Positions 8,889-17,311 of a stretch of 59,221 bases of DNA are shown piece after piece. The notes beneath the pieces are model-generated. The model did not search any database. It saw only the letters and a list, made by a program, of their open reading frames with translations, and was not told where the DNA came from. Both the position numbers and the translations under genes were made by a program. The number at the start of each line of letters is the position of its first letter. Position 1 is the stretch's first letter. This stretch comes from an uncultured Bacteroidales bacterium (GTDB lineage Bacteria; Bacteroidota; Bacteroidia; Bacteroidales; Paludibacteraceae): positions 1 through 59,221 of the forward strand of contig CAIKVR010000030.1 of assembly GCA_903830915.1 (NCBI GenBank), given 5' to 3'.

Positions 8889-8973
8889 ACAGAAAATTAG
8901 AAAGTATTCAACAAACAAGTAACTAAATCAGTCAAACCGGAGAAGTTCTGCTTCTCATAAACAACTCATTAAA

Positions 8974-9891
8974 ATGAATAAAACAAAATTATTGTTTCTG
9001 TTACTTATTGGAATCTTTGTTTCCATACAGGCTCAAACAACCAAAAGAGATTTTTACGAGGGATTAACCCGAAAAATCAGTTACGACAAAATGATAGCGC
9101 CTTATGGCATGGAGGTGACCTTTGATAAGACTGTCCACATTATTTTCCCGGCAGCTATCAAGTATATCGATCTGGGTTCGGCTAATATCATTGCCGGCAA
9201 AGCCGACGGAGCAGAAAATGTTATCCGGGTTAAAGCTGCCGTTCGAAATTTCAAAACCGAGACTAATTTCTCTGTGATTACCGAAGAGGGCAGTTTTTAT
9301 ACTTTCAACGTAAAATATGCCAACGAGCCGCTGTTGATGAGTGTGGAAATGAAGGATTTTATACACGATGGTGATACGGTTTCGCACCCGAACAATGCAT
9401 TGGAGGTATACCTGAAGGAATTGGGAAATGAATCGCCCATGATGGTACATCTGATTATGAAATCAATCTACAAGAATGACCGAAGGGAAATCAATCAAAT
9501 CGGTAGCCGAAAATTTGGTATCCAGTACTTACTCAAAGGTATTTATACCCATGACGGACTGCTCTATTTCCATACACAAATAACTAATTCATCGAATGTT
9601 CCTTTCGATTTGGATTTTATCATTTTCAAAATAGTAGACAAAAAAGTCATGAAACGTACCGCCATTCAGGAAACGGTTATTTTCCCGATTCGGGCATTCA
9701 ACTATGCTACACGGATAGCCGGAAAAAGTAGTGAACGTACGGTCTTTGTCATGGACAAGTTTACCATTCCGGATGACAAGGAGTTTATCGTAGAACTGAA
9801 CGAGAAAAACGGCGGTCGCCATCAGCGTTTTGTAGTGGAAAACAGTGATATTATTAGTGCTGAATTAATCAACGAATTAAAAATCAAGTAA
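8974..9891 (+). CDS. traN: Conjugative transposon protein TraN (DUF4138)
   Basis: Exported, beta-rich periplasmic or outer-membrane partner of TraM, comparable to VirB9. 305 residues with a signal peptide (MNKTKLLFLLLIGIFVSIQAQ) cleaved at about residue 21. A conserved early segment, TFDKTVHIIFPAAIKYIDLG, matches the VirB9-type start in which a secreted protein docks to TraM. Mature domain motifs include FGIQYLLKGIYTHDGLLYF and an RTVFVMDKFTIPDDKEF region near the end. traO begins 1 bp after its stop. No disruption is visible. Confidence 0.92.
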   Translation: MNKTKLLFLLLIGIFVSIQAQTTKRDFYEGLTRKISYDKMIAPYGMEVTFDKTVHIIFPAAIKYIDLGSANIIAGKADGAENVIRVKAAVRNFKTETNFSVITEEGSFYTFNVKYANEPLLMSVEMKDFIHDGDTVSHPNNALEVYLKELGNESPMMVHLIMKSIYKNDRREINQIGSRKFGIQYLLKGIYTHDGLLYFHTQITNSSNVPFDLDFIIFKIVDKKVMKRTAIQETVIFPIRAFNYATRIAGKSSERTVFVMDKFTIPDDKEFIVELNEKNGGRHQRFVVENSDIISAELINELKIK

Positions 9892-9892
9892 A

Positions 9893-10456
9893 ATGAGAAA
9901 GACATTTTTAATCATTTCCATATTTGGGTTTCTATTTGAACACACAAACGCTCAACGCTATCTGCCAGGGCAACAAGGAGTTCAATTGACCATTGGTACG
10001 ATAAATGGAATAAACCCACAACGGGCATTTTATGGTGGTATGGCTCTTTCCACTTACACACAAAAAGACAGTCGTTGGGTTTTTGGCGGAGAATTTCTGC
10101 AAAAGCAACTTGATTACAAGCAAATACAAATTCCATTGGTTCAATTTACGGGTGAAGGAGGGTATTATTATAGCTTTCTTTCCGATCCAAGTAAGACCTT
10201 ACTGCTATCCATAGGTGCATCGGGCTTAGCCGGATACGAAACCTGTAACTGGGGTAACAAAACTCTTTATGATGGTGCTACACTTATCAATAAAGACACT
10301 TTTGTGTATGGTGGTGCAGCTACACTGGAACTTGAAACTTTTATTACCGATCGATTTATCCTATTGATCAATGCCCGGGAGCGGGTGATGTGGGGTTCGT
10401 CCGTAGGCAAGTTTTCAACTCAATTGGGTACTGGAATCAAAATTATTATCAATTAA
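9893..10456 (+). CDS. traO: Conjugative transposon protein TraO
   Basis: Predicted outer-membrane beta-barrel-type protein of the Bacteroides tra operon. 187 residues: signal peptide (MRKTFLIISIFGFLFEHTNA, cleavage near residue 20), then alternating beta-strand patterns with Gly and aromatic residues (ALSTYTQKDSRWVFGGEFLQ, FTGEGGYYYSFL) and a C-terminal strand ending QLGTGIKIIIN. It starts 1 bp after traN, so the two are probably coupled. In CTnDOT-like elements traP (a DNA primase) would follow; here the next gene is traQ. Confidence 0.9.
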   Translation: MRKTFLIISIFGFLFEHTNAQRYLPGQQGVQLTIGTINGINPQRAFYGGMALSTYTQKDSRWVFGGEFLQKQLDYKQIQIPLVQFTGEGGYYYSFLSDPSKTLLLSIGASGLAGYETCNWGNKTLYDGATLINKDTFVYGGAATLELETFITDRFILLINARERVMWGSSVGKFSTQLGTGIKIIIN

Positions 10457-10495
10457 AACAACTAGAATTACAAACAATTACAATTAAAAAGAATT

Positions 10496-10957
10496 ATGAA
10501 GAAGACAATTATTATGAGTATTGTAGCAGCTATGCTGATGCTATTCACAGGATGTAATGACAAGTTGGATGTCCAACAAGTGTATGAATTTTCGGTAAGC
10601 ACTTTACCACTTCAAAAGAAAATCAAAGTGTGCGAAACGGTTGAAATACGGTTCAAACTTATCCGAACTGATAAATATGAGGGTGCTAAATATTATTTCA
10701 ATTTTTATCAACCGGAAGGTAAAGGTTATATCCAGAACGAAAGCAAGGATATACTTATTCCCAGCGACACCTATGAGCTTACAGGTGAAGCTTTCAGCTT
10801 ATACTACACCTCGTTTTGTTTGGATAAACAGTCAATTGATATTACCATTCGTGATAATTTCAATCAGGAGCACAAACTAACGTTTAATTTTGAAAATGAT
10901 AAAGGAAATGCTTTCCCACTGCTAGTCAAGGATGGGAATCTGGTTAATCCGGAGTAA
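10496..10957 (+). CDS. traQ: Conjugative transposon lipoprotein TraQ (DUF3872)
   Basis: Last recognisable gene of the tra operon. 153 residues with a lipoprotein signal (lipobox LFTGC, lipidated C20) and a compact beta-sandwich-like mature domain including VEIRFKLIRTDKYEGAKYYF and ITIRDNFNQEHKLTFNFEND. Family and position match TraQ/DUF3872, whose function in transfer is unknown. It follows traO by 39 bp, with no traP between, and is followed by a strong terminator at 11016-11075. Confidence 0.88.
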   Translation: MKKTIIMSIVAAMLMLFTGCNDKLDVQQVYEFSVSTLPLQKKIKVCETVEIRFKLIRTDKYEGAKYYFNFYQPEGKGYIQNESKDILIPSDTYELTGEAFSLYYTSFCLDKQSIDITIRDNFNQEHKLTFNFENDKGNAFPLLVKDGNLVNPE

Positions 10958-11015
10958 GCCATTTCGATTTAGCGCTATGTTGCGCATTGAATTCATTGTG
11001 TAAAATGGCATGTTG

Positions 11016-11075
11016 AAAACGGGAACTAACTTTAGGTGGGCGAATCTAGCCTGAACAAGTTGTTCCCGTTTTTTT
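11016..11075 (+). terminator. Rho-independent terminator of the tra operon
   Basis: An 11-bp stem (AAAACGGGAAC at 11016-11026 with GTTCCCGTTTT at 11062-11072) runs into a T-tract (11069-11075). The 35-nt loop may hold a second small stem. It sits about 60 bp after the traQ stop. Confidence 0.8.
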
Positions 11076-11079
11076 GTAT

Positions 11080-12510
11080 TCTCATTTATCAACCCGTATG
11101 CACCTTTTTCCCTCACACGAAGTGTAAACATGTATTCTATTGCATGAAGTGCTAAAACAACCCAAACTACTTTTAGCAGATGAATTATTTTATTCAGGCG
11201 GTAGCAAATAATTTAAACGCTAAATGTAGTTTCCTCTGTCCCTATTCAAAACAGTTTGCCTGTTTTTCCTTGAATCCAATAAATATGGTCTTAAAAACAG
11301 GCATATTGTTTTGGGGCATTTATTCCAAGTTCATAAAACATAATTTGCAACTGTATTTAAATGTTGGAAAGCAGGAAATAAGTTTTCCAGCATCCATATT
11401 CTAAAAAAGGAAAAATCATTTCCGAAAACTTATTCTTACTTTTCAACATTATCAAACTCTATCACAACGCATTTTTTTGAGTGGATACCGGGGCTCGAAG
11501 TGTCAGGCGAAGAAAAAATGGGTTGTGTGCGCTGACCCCAAAAGGAAAACCTGTTGTGACTTTTATGCTTCCACTAAAAACAGACGCGCATAAAAATCAC
11601 AAATGGTTTTCGGGGCATTATTCACGGATTGCCGGTACGGCTGGAAACTCGCCTTTGTGTAAGAAAATCACTATTATTTTATTGAAAATCTTGACGTATT
11701 CATCCCAGTCAATGAAAACAATCCTTTGGACATGCGTTGATTTTGGCATATGTAGTGACCAAAATAAGCGGAAGCGAGGGAGCGAAATTAGGATACTTCT
11801 TATGCCGTGGGGTGCTGAGGTGGGTGAAATAAAACTGAACGCAATGTAGCGAGGGGTGGACAAGTTGTGAGGTACGAACAGCGTCCCCCGAAACGAAATG
11901 AGTGAAGTGAATGAACCGTCCGCAAGCACATGGAGATAAAACTCGAATTGTTTTTCTGAGAATGAAACGAATTTTTAGAAAGGATTATTCTCGGAATAAA
12001 CTCTCACATTGAAAATAAATATTCCATTGGAAATGCATGGATTTTAATCATAGGTGACAATCGAATAAAACGAAGCGATGGGAGGCAATGAAATGAAGCA
12101 AATGGACTGTTTTTTTAGCGAGGAGGTGCAAAGCTTGCAAGAATTGCAATGTTTTGTGTAAATGATGTGGGTTGAAAAAAATAGCCATTTCGGGAAATGA
12201 AATGTGTGGTTTGATTTGTGTAGTGGAATGAATAAGTCACTTATGCATTGCGGTGCTGAGGTTGGTGAAATGAATGAGGTGATTTGGAGTGAAAGGTAGT
12301 GAAGCTTGCGAAACCCTGAACGGAAATATAACGATTGAATGAATCTACCGCAAGCACATAGATGCTATTGACTAAAAATTATCAATCAATAAAAGATGAA
12401 AAGAATAGAAATTAAAGTATTTACCTGCTATTTAATCATTAGCTGAAGGGAAGCGGAATAATGGGTGAAAATGGAATGAAGCAAATTGAATATTTTTAAT
12501 TGCATCGAGG
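11080..12510. other. Gene-poor region between tra operon and PUL
   Basis: About 1.4 kb with no ORF I would call a gene. The longest (11481-11849, +) has no recognisable domain and runs into the repeat described separately. From about 11470 the DNA is less AT-rich and full of short G-rich words of the form GAAGCGAGG / GAAATGA / GTGAAGTG, all biased to one strand. It resembles decayed or structured non-coding DNA rather than coding sequence. No integrase, att site, tRNA or relaxase is visible. Confidence 0.55.
11799..12171 (+). repeat. Degenerate tandem repeat, unit 1
   Basis: Shares four ordered sequence blocks with unit 2 (12239-12551): A, CTTATGC then GGTGCTGAGG and GGTGAAAT (11799-11830); B, CCGCAAGCACAT (11920-11931); C, AATGAAGCAAAT (12092-12103); D, GCGAGGAGGTGCAAA followed by a TTGCAA-bearing palindromic stretch (12118-12171). 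The spacers between blocks have diverged. Confidence 0.65.
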
Positions 12511-12551
12511 TACAAATGTTGCAATTCTTGCAACATTTTGTGCAATGTGGT
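12239..12551 (+). repeat. Degenerate tandem repeat, unit 2
   Basis: Second copy: block A at 12240-12271, block B at 12348-12359, block C at 12475-12486, block D at 12502-12551. The distance between equal blocks is about 380-440 bp. Block D of this copy forms the perfect hairpin 12514-12538 just beyond the GH94 stop, so the repeat touches the PUL border. Confidence 0.65.
12514..12538 (-). terminator. Hairpin downstream of GH94 (possible terminator)
   Basis: Perfect 11-bp stem (AAATGTTGCAA / TTGCAACATTT) with a 3-nt loop, 30 bp beyond the GH94 stop. The T-run after it on the minus strand is short (TTT), so termination is only possible. The hairpin is also part of repeat unit 2. Confidence 0.4.
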
Positions 12552-12568
12552 GGACTAAATTCTGCCGA

Positions 12569-14971
12569 TTATAAAATACCCATCACCACTTCCACCTCAT
12601 TTCGGTTTTCCATCAAACTAAAAGGAATCACATTACCTGAAATTAATTTTCCGTTCAAAACTATACTTTTTACACCATTTTCCACTCCGTCTGGATTTGT
12701 AACTTTAATGCATAAATCTTTGTTACGGAAACGACGGGTCGCCTCAAAACCTTCCCACGAAGAAGGTATACAAGGATCGATGCACAAACCATCAAGAACG
12801 GGTTGCATACCCAATATATATTGACTTGCAGCCACAAACGACCAAGTCGCTGAGCCACTTAGCCAAGGCACGCGAGAATTTCCGTATCGTGGACTCGATT
12901 TACTGTGCGTAGATTGACAATACACATAAGGCTCAATTTGACGAATCTCGGCTTTGGTATTGTAAGCCGACGGCATGTATTTTCGGAAATATTCAAAAGC
13001 TTTATTGCCATTTCCACACATGGCTTCGGCCATCACCGCCCAACCTTGTGTATGCATAAAAATGCCGCCGTTTTCTTTCATGCCGGTATTGAACAAGGCA
13101 GCACGAACAATATTATAATCAGTCTCTGTGTATGGTGGGTCGCAAAGCATCACACCATAATCGGTGGATAATCGGTCACCCATATTTTTCAATGCCAAGG
13201 CCTTTTGCTCTTCGCTTGCCGCACCACTGATAATACCCCATACTTGTGGGTTCATAAAAATCTGACCTTCTTCACTATCTTTTGATCCGAATTTAAAACC
13301 ATCGGCACGGTAACCACGTAAAAACCATTCACCATCCCAAGCGTATTTTTGAATGTTTTCATCCAATTGTTCCAATAATGGTTTTGCCCATGCTTCTTCG
13401 GTTTTATTATCCAATAACTGACAAATTTCTATATAAATTTTTAGTGCAAAACGTAGTTGCATGGCCACAAAAGTGGTTTCGCCATCGTGTCCGAATTTCA
13501 AACAATCATTCCAGTCGGCATGCAGACCGCAAGGCAAACCATGACTTCCTGAACGATCTAAATTAAACTGAATAGCAGCACGTAAATGCCCTAATACGGT
13601 GGCTTCGCCTTTATCGGAAAATGGCAACACTTTGTTGTAAAAATCAACATCCCCTGTTTCGTTTACATAAGCTGGAACAGTGTTGAACAACCACATACAA
13701 TCGTCAGAACGGTATTGGTTTTCGGTAGGTGCAGGCTCGCTTCCGGGCTTGTGTGACACTTTATTAACAACGGGCATAGCACCGCCTGTGGAAACTTGTC
13801 CGGTAATCATTAATTCGAGTCGAGCACCCGCTTCATAGGGAATTGCGTGCATTACACCCAACAAATCCTGCACACTATCGCGGTAACCCAATCCATCTCG
13901 CTCGCTCGCTGAGTACACCAAACTGGCTGCACGGCTCCAGGCATAAGTTATCAAACAATTGTAAGGGCTCCACATATTCAGCATGCTGTTGAATTCAGAA
14001 TCGGGCGTTTTTACGGTTAGTCCATCAATGCGGTTGTGCCAGTGTTTTATCAATTTAGCAAACTCGTTATCAATAGCCTCTATGTTTCCGTATTTTTCTA
14101 CTACAGCCTTACCTTCAATGCCTGCTTGTCCGACTCCCATGAGTACAAAGAAATCTTTACTTTCGCCTGCTTCTAACTTTGTATCAATTTGCAATACGCC
14201 GCACATATTATCGCCAGCCGCTTTAAAATTGGAACAAAGCCCTTTTTCTATGGTCTCTGGATTGGAGTATGTGCGATAACTTCCCAAAAAACGATCTAAA
14301 TCAGTTTCATAGCCCACAATATCGCCACCCACAAAGGCAAGAAATGAATATCGACCCTGATCTTTTTCGTTGAAATTATCGGGCATCATGGGAATATGCA
14401 CATTGGTACCATGACTTAATATTCCATCAACCACATCCATTTTACCTGTGTATTGGGTGTACTGAAGATTCAGCAAATCATCCATTGCATTCCAGTTGTT
14501 GGCATATTCTACAAATGTAAACATACTCAACTCACGTACCTTTTCACTATCATTGGTCACCTTCAAATGCCACACTTCAAAACTTTGACCTAGTGGTACA
14601 AAATAGCGCGTTTGGGTTTTAATGCCAGTATATTCAGACTCAATAATCGTATAAGCCGAACCATGACGACAGGTATTTTTGTAGGCATCAAGGGGTTTAC
14701 CTACCGGCTGCCACGAAGTTGACCAATAATCGGCGGTTACTTTATCGCGCAAATAAATGTATCTGCCGGGTTGGTCTAGCGGCACTGAATTGAAGCGCAT
14801 ACGTATAAAACGTCCCTGACCACCGGATTTATAAAAACTGTATCCACCTGCATTGTTGGTAATAATAGCACCATATTCAGTTGAACCCAAGTAATTACTC
14901 CACGATCGTGGCGTGTTGGGCGATGTGATTACGTATTCTTTTTTGTCGTCGTCGAAATGTCCGTATTGCAT
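12569..14971 (-). CDS. GH94 cellobiose phosphorylase
   Basis: Phosphorolyses cellobiose (or a close beta-1,4-glucosyl disaccharide) to glucose 1-phosphate and glucose in the cytoplasm; no signal peptide is present. 800 residues, the usual length for cellobiose phosphorylases. The N-terminus MQYGHFDDDKKEYVIT and NNAGGYSFYKS match the GH94 beta-sandwich domain, and the catalytic (alpha/alpha)6 part contains HADWNDCL with the expected general acid Asp at residue 486. It is the last gene of the GH130 operon, 63 bp after GH3. In that setting it would spare ATP when cello-oligosaccharides from glucomannan are consumed. Other GH94 specificities (laminaribiose, cellobionate) cannot be excluded from sequence alone. 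Confidence 0.93.
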   Translation of the reverse strand: MQYGHFDDDKKEYVITSPNTPRSWSNYLGSTEYGAIITNNAGGYSFYKSGGQGRFIRMRFNSVPLDQPGRYIYLRDKVTADYWSTSWQPVGKPLDAYKNTCRHGSAYTIIESEYTGIKTQTRYFVPLGQSFEVWHLKVTNDSEKVRELSMFTFVEYANNWNAMDDLLNLQYTQYTGKMDVVDGILSHGTNVHIPMMPDNFNEKDQGRYSFLAFVGGDIVGYETDLDRFLGSYRTYSNPETIEKGLCSNFKAAGDNMCGVLQIDTKLEAGESKDFFVLMGVGQAGIEGKAVVEKYGNIEAIDNEFAKLIKHWHNRIDGLTVKTPDSEFNSMLNMWSPYNCLITYAWSRAASLVYSASERDGLGYRDSVQDLLGVMHAIPYEAGARLELMITGQVSTGGAMPVVNKVSHKPGSEPAPTENQYRSDDCMWLFNTVPAYVNETGDVDFYNKVLPFSDKGEATVLGHLRAAIQFNLDRSGSHGLPCGLHADWNDCLKFGHDGETTFVAMQLRFALKIYIEICQLLDNKTEEAWAKPLLEQLDENIQKYAWDGEWFLRGYRADGFKFGSKDSEEGQIFMNPQVWGIISGAASEEQKALALKNMGDRLSTDYGVMLCDPPYTETDYNIVRAALFNTGMKENGGIFMHTQGWAVMAEAMCGNGNKAFEYFRKYMPSAYNTKAEIRQIEPYVYCQSTHSKSSPRYGNSRVPWLSGSATWSFVAASQYILGMQPVLDGLCIDPCIPSSWEGFEATRRFRNKDLCIKVTNPDGVENGVKSIVLNGKLISGNVIPFSLMENRNEVEVVMGIL

Positions 14972-15009
14972 AAAATAAGAGTTTGAAGATTTGAAAATTT
15001 GAAGGTTTG

Positions 15010-15027
15010 TCCGGATAGCTATCGGGA
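15010..15027. repeat. Small palindromic repeat (TATCGGGA type), copy 1
   Basis: Imperfect 18-bp palindrome centred on GATAGCTATC, ending TATCGGGA, in the GH94-GH3 gap. A near copy with the same orientation lies at 22576-22593. Such dispersed short palindromes are frequent between Bacteroidota genes. Confidence 0.55.
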
Positions 15028-15034
15028 TTGAATA

Positions 15035-17293
15035 TTAGTCAATTAATTCGAAAGAACTTTTCAATTTTAGGTCATCCGAAGAAGCACCAATCATAAGTTG
15101 AAACTTACCTGATTCGGCTAACCATTCTAGTTTATTATTGAAAAATGAAAGTTTTTCTTTGTCAATTGTGAATTTAATTTCTTTACTTTCACCTGCTTGT
15201 AACATTACTTTCTCAAAACCTTTCAGTTCTTTAATGGGGCGAACAAGCGATGCCACTTCATCTTTCAAATAGAGCTGAACTACTTCTTCACCTTTAATTT
15301 TACCGCTGTTTTTGAGTGTAAATGAAACATCAATTTTACCATCGGCTTTCATTGTATTGGAACTCAATTTCAAATCGGAATATTCAAAACTGGTATAGCT
15401 CAATCCAAATCCGAAAGGAAATTTTGGCAACGAAGAAGCATCCTTATAACCGGAAGCGTATTGTTCATGTGAGTTCAATTGAGGCCTTCCGGTGTTGAAA
15501 TGATTATAATAAACAGGAATTTGACCTTCGGATTGTGGAAAAGACATGGTCAGTTTAGCCGAAGGATTGTAGTCGCCGTATAGCACATCGGCAATTGCAT
15601 TTCCAGCTTCACTACCTAACCACCAAGTATAAAGAATGGCGGACACATGGTCAGCTGCCCAATTGAACACCAATGGTCGGCCGGCATTAATCAACATTAC
15701 AACTGGCTTTCCGGTAGCAACAATGGCTTTTATCAATTTCTCCTGCACCCCCGGAAAATGAATATTTGCTCTACTGCGGGCTTCTCCGCTAATATCTCTT
15801 GTTTCGCCCATACTTAAAAGGACCACATCGGCTTGTTTAGCAATGGTAATGGCTTCGGCAAATCCAATTTCCGACGAGTCGTTCACTTCGCAGCCTTTGG
15901 CATATAACAAATTATTTTTCCCAATTTTGAGTTCCAATCCTTCATATTGTGAAACCACATCGCTATTATCGTCCCACTCCACATTCCAAAAGCCCAACAT
16001 GTCAATTTTTGATTTTGCCAGAGGGCCTATCAATGCTACTTTCTGTTGCTTATTGAGCGGCAAAATACTGTTTTGATTTTTCAACAAAACAATGCTTTTT
16101 TGGGCCATTTCTTTCGCAATAATTCGATGTTGAGGATTTTGAAAGGCTTGTGTTTCGCGTTTCTCATTGCAGAATTTATATGGATCGTCGAATAAACCCA
16201 ACTCAAATTTCTTGAGCAAAATGCGTTTTACGGCTTCATCTACAACAGTAATCGAAACTTTGCCTTCGGTTACCAAAGTAGCTAAATTTTTAGTGTAAGC
16301 ACGACTTTCCATGTCCATATCGTTTCCGGCATTGATGGCAATAAAAGCAGACTCTTTTAAACTTTTTGCAAATCCATGGGTTTGCATTTCGACAATCGAA
16401 CCCCAATCGCTCACTACAAAACCGTTGAAACCCCATTTCCCTTTCAATATATCACGCTGCAAATGTGGGTTTCCAGTAGCAGGCACTCCATTTACATCAT
16501 TAAAACTATTCATAAAAGTAGCAGCACCTGCATCCACAGCTGCTTTGAAAGGTGGAAGATACACTTCGAACAAGGTGCGTTCGCTCATATCCACAGAGTT
16601 ATAATCGCGCCCGCCAATGGCTGCACCATACGCCGCAAAATGTTTGGCACAAGCCATTACAGCATCCGTTTTTCCCAACTGACCTCCTTGGAAACCCTTC
16701 ACACGGGCTTTTGCAATGGCGCAACCCAAATACGTATCCTCGCCGGCACCTTCCATGACACGTCCCCAACGCGGATCGCGAGCAATATCCACCATGGGTG
16801 CAAATGTCCAATGAACGCCAGCAGCAGCTGCTTCGGTAGCTGCAATTCGTGCCGTTAGTTCCATAGCTGCTAAATCCCAACTACAAGCTTCGGCCAATGG
16901 AATAGGGAAAGTTGTTTTGTAACCATGAATAACGTCCAAGCCAAAAAGTAAGGGGATTTTCATGCGTGATTGCAGTGCTATTTTCTGAATTGCCCTTGTT
17001 TTTTCAGCACCTTTTACATTTAGCATCGAACCTACTTTACCATCTTTAATATCCTGCAATTTGTTGGCTTCAGGCGACACAGGACCGGTAGTCCAATTGC
17101 TCGAATACTGATTTAATTGTCCGACTTTCTCTTCCAACGTCATGATAGTCAATACAGAATCAATACGTTCAGCTAAACTTTTTTGAAGACAAGTAGTTTT
17201 TACAACGTGATTTTTAATACTTTTGCTTTGTAACAGAAAAGTAAAACTCAGCACAAAAAGCAGTAAGCATGAGAGCGTTAATTTTTTGTTCAT
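15035..17293 (-). CDS. bglX: GH3 beta-glucosidase (BglX type)
   Basis: Exported exo-acting beta-glucosidase removing terminal glucose from cello- or glucomanno-oligosaccharides, probably in the periplasm. 752 residues: signal peptide (KKLTLSCLLLFVLSFTFLL), GH3 N-terminal TIM-barrel domain (LAERIDSVLTIMTLEEKVGQ; nucleophile Asp296 in GFVVSDWGS), GH3 C-terminal alpha/beta domain, and an FnIII-like C-terminal domain from about residue 655. The length is close to E. coli BglX. It lies 18 bp after the sugar symporter gene in the same operon. Beta-xylosidase activity is possible in this family, but the gluco/manno context favours beta-glucosidase. Confidence 0.92.
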   Translation of the reverse strand: MNKKLTLSCLLLFVLSFTFLLQSKSIKNHVVKTTCLQKSLAERIDSVLTIMTLEEKVGQLNQYSSNWTTGPVSPEANKLQDIKDGKVGSMLNVKGAEKTRAIQKIALQSRMKIPLLFGLDVIHGYKTTFPIPLAEACSWDLAAMELTARIAATEAAAAGVHWTFAPMVDIARDPRWGRVMEGAGEDTYLGCAIAKARVKGFQGGQLGKTDAVMACAKHFAAYGAAIGGRDYNSVDMSERTLFEVYLPPFKAAVDAGAATFMNSFNDVNGVPATGNPHLQRDILKGKWGFNGFVVSDWGSIVEMQTHGFAKSLKESAFIAINAGNDMDMESRAYTKNLATLVTEGKVSITVVDEAVKRILLKKFELGLFDDPYKFCNEKRETQAFQNPQHRIIAKEMAQKSIVLLKNQNSILPLNKQQKVALIGPLAKSKIDMLGFWNVEWDDNSDVVSQYEGLELKIGKNNLLYAKGCEVNDSSEIGFAEAITIAKQADVVLLSMGETRDISGEARSRANIHFPGVQEKLIKAIVATGKPVVMLINAGRPLVFNWAADHVSAILYTWWLGSEAGNAIADVLYGDYNPSAKLTMSFPQSEGQIPVYYNHFNTGRPQLNSHEQYASGYKDASSLPKFPFGFGLSYTSFEYSDLKLSSNTMKADGKIDVSFTLKNSGKIKGEEVVQLYLKDEVASLVRPIKELKGFEKVMLQAGESKEIKFTIDKEKLSFFNNKLEWLAESGKFQLMIGASSDDLKLKSSFELID

Positions 17294-17311
17294 AAGTATA
17301 AAAATTTGAAT

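Noticed and set aside
11481-11849. ORF of 122 codons on the + strand between tra operon and PUL
   Set aside because: No recognisable domain, odd composition, no promoter, and its 3' part runs into block A of the degenerate repeat; not enough support for a gene.
11080-12568. Integration (att) site or tRNA target of the ICE
   Set aside because: No tRNA gene, no direct repeat matching the left side and no integrase; the left contig end prevents comparison.
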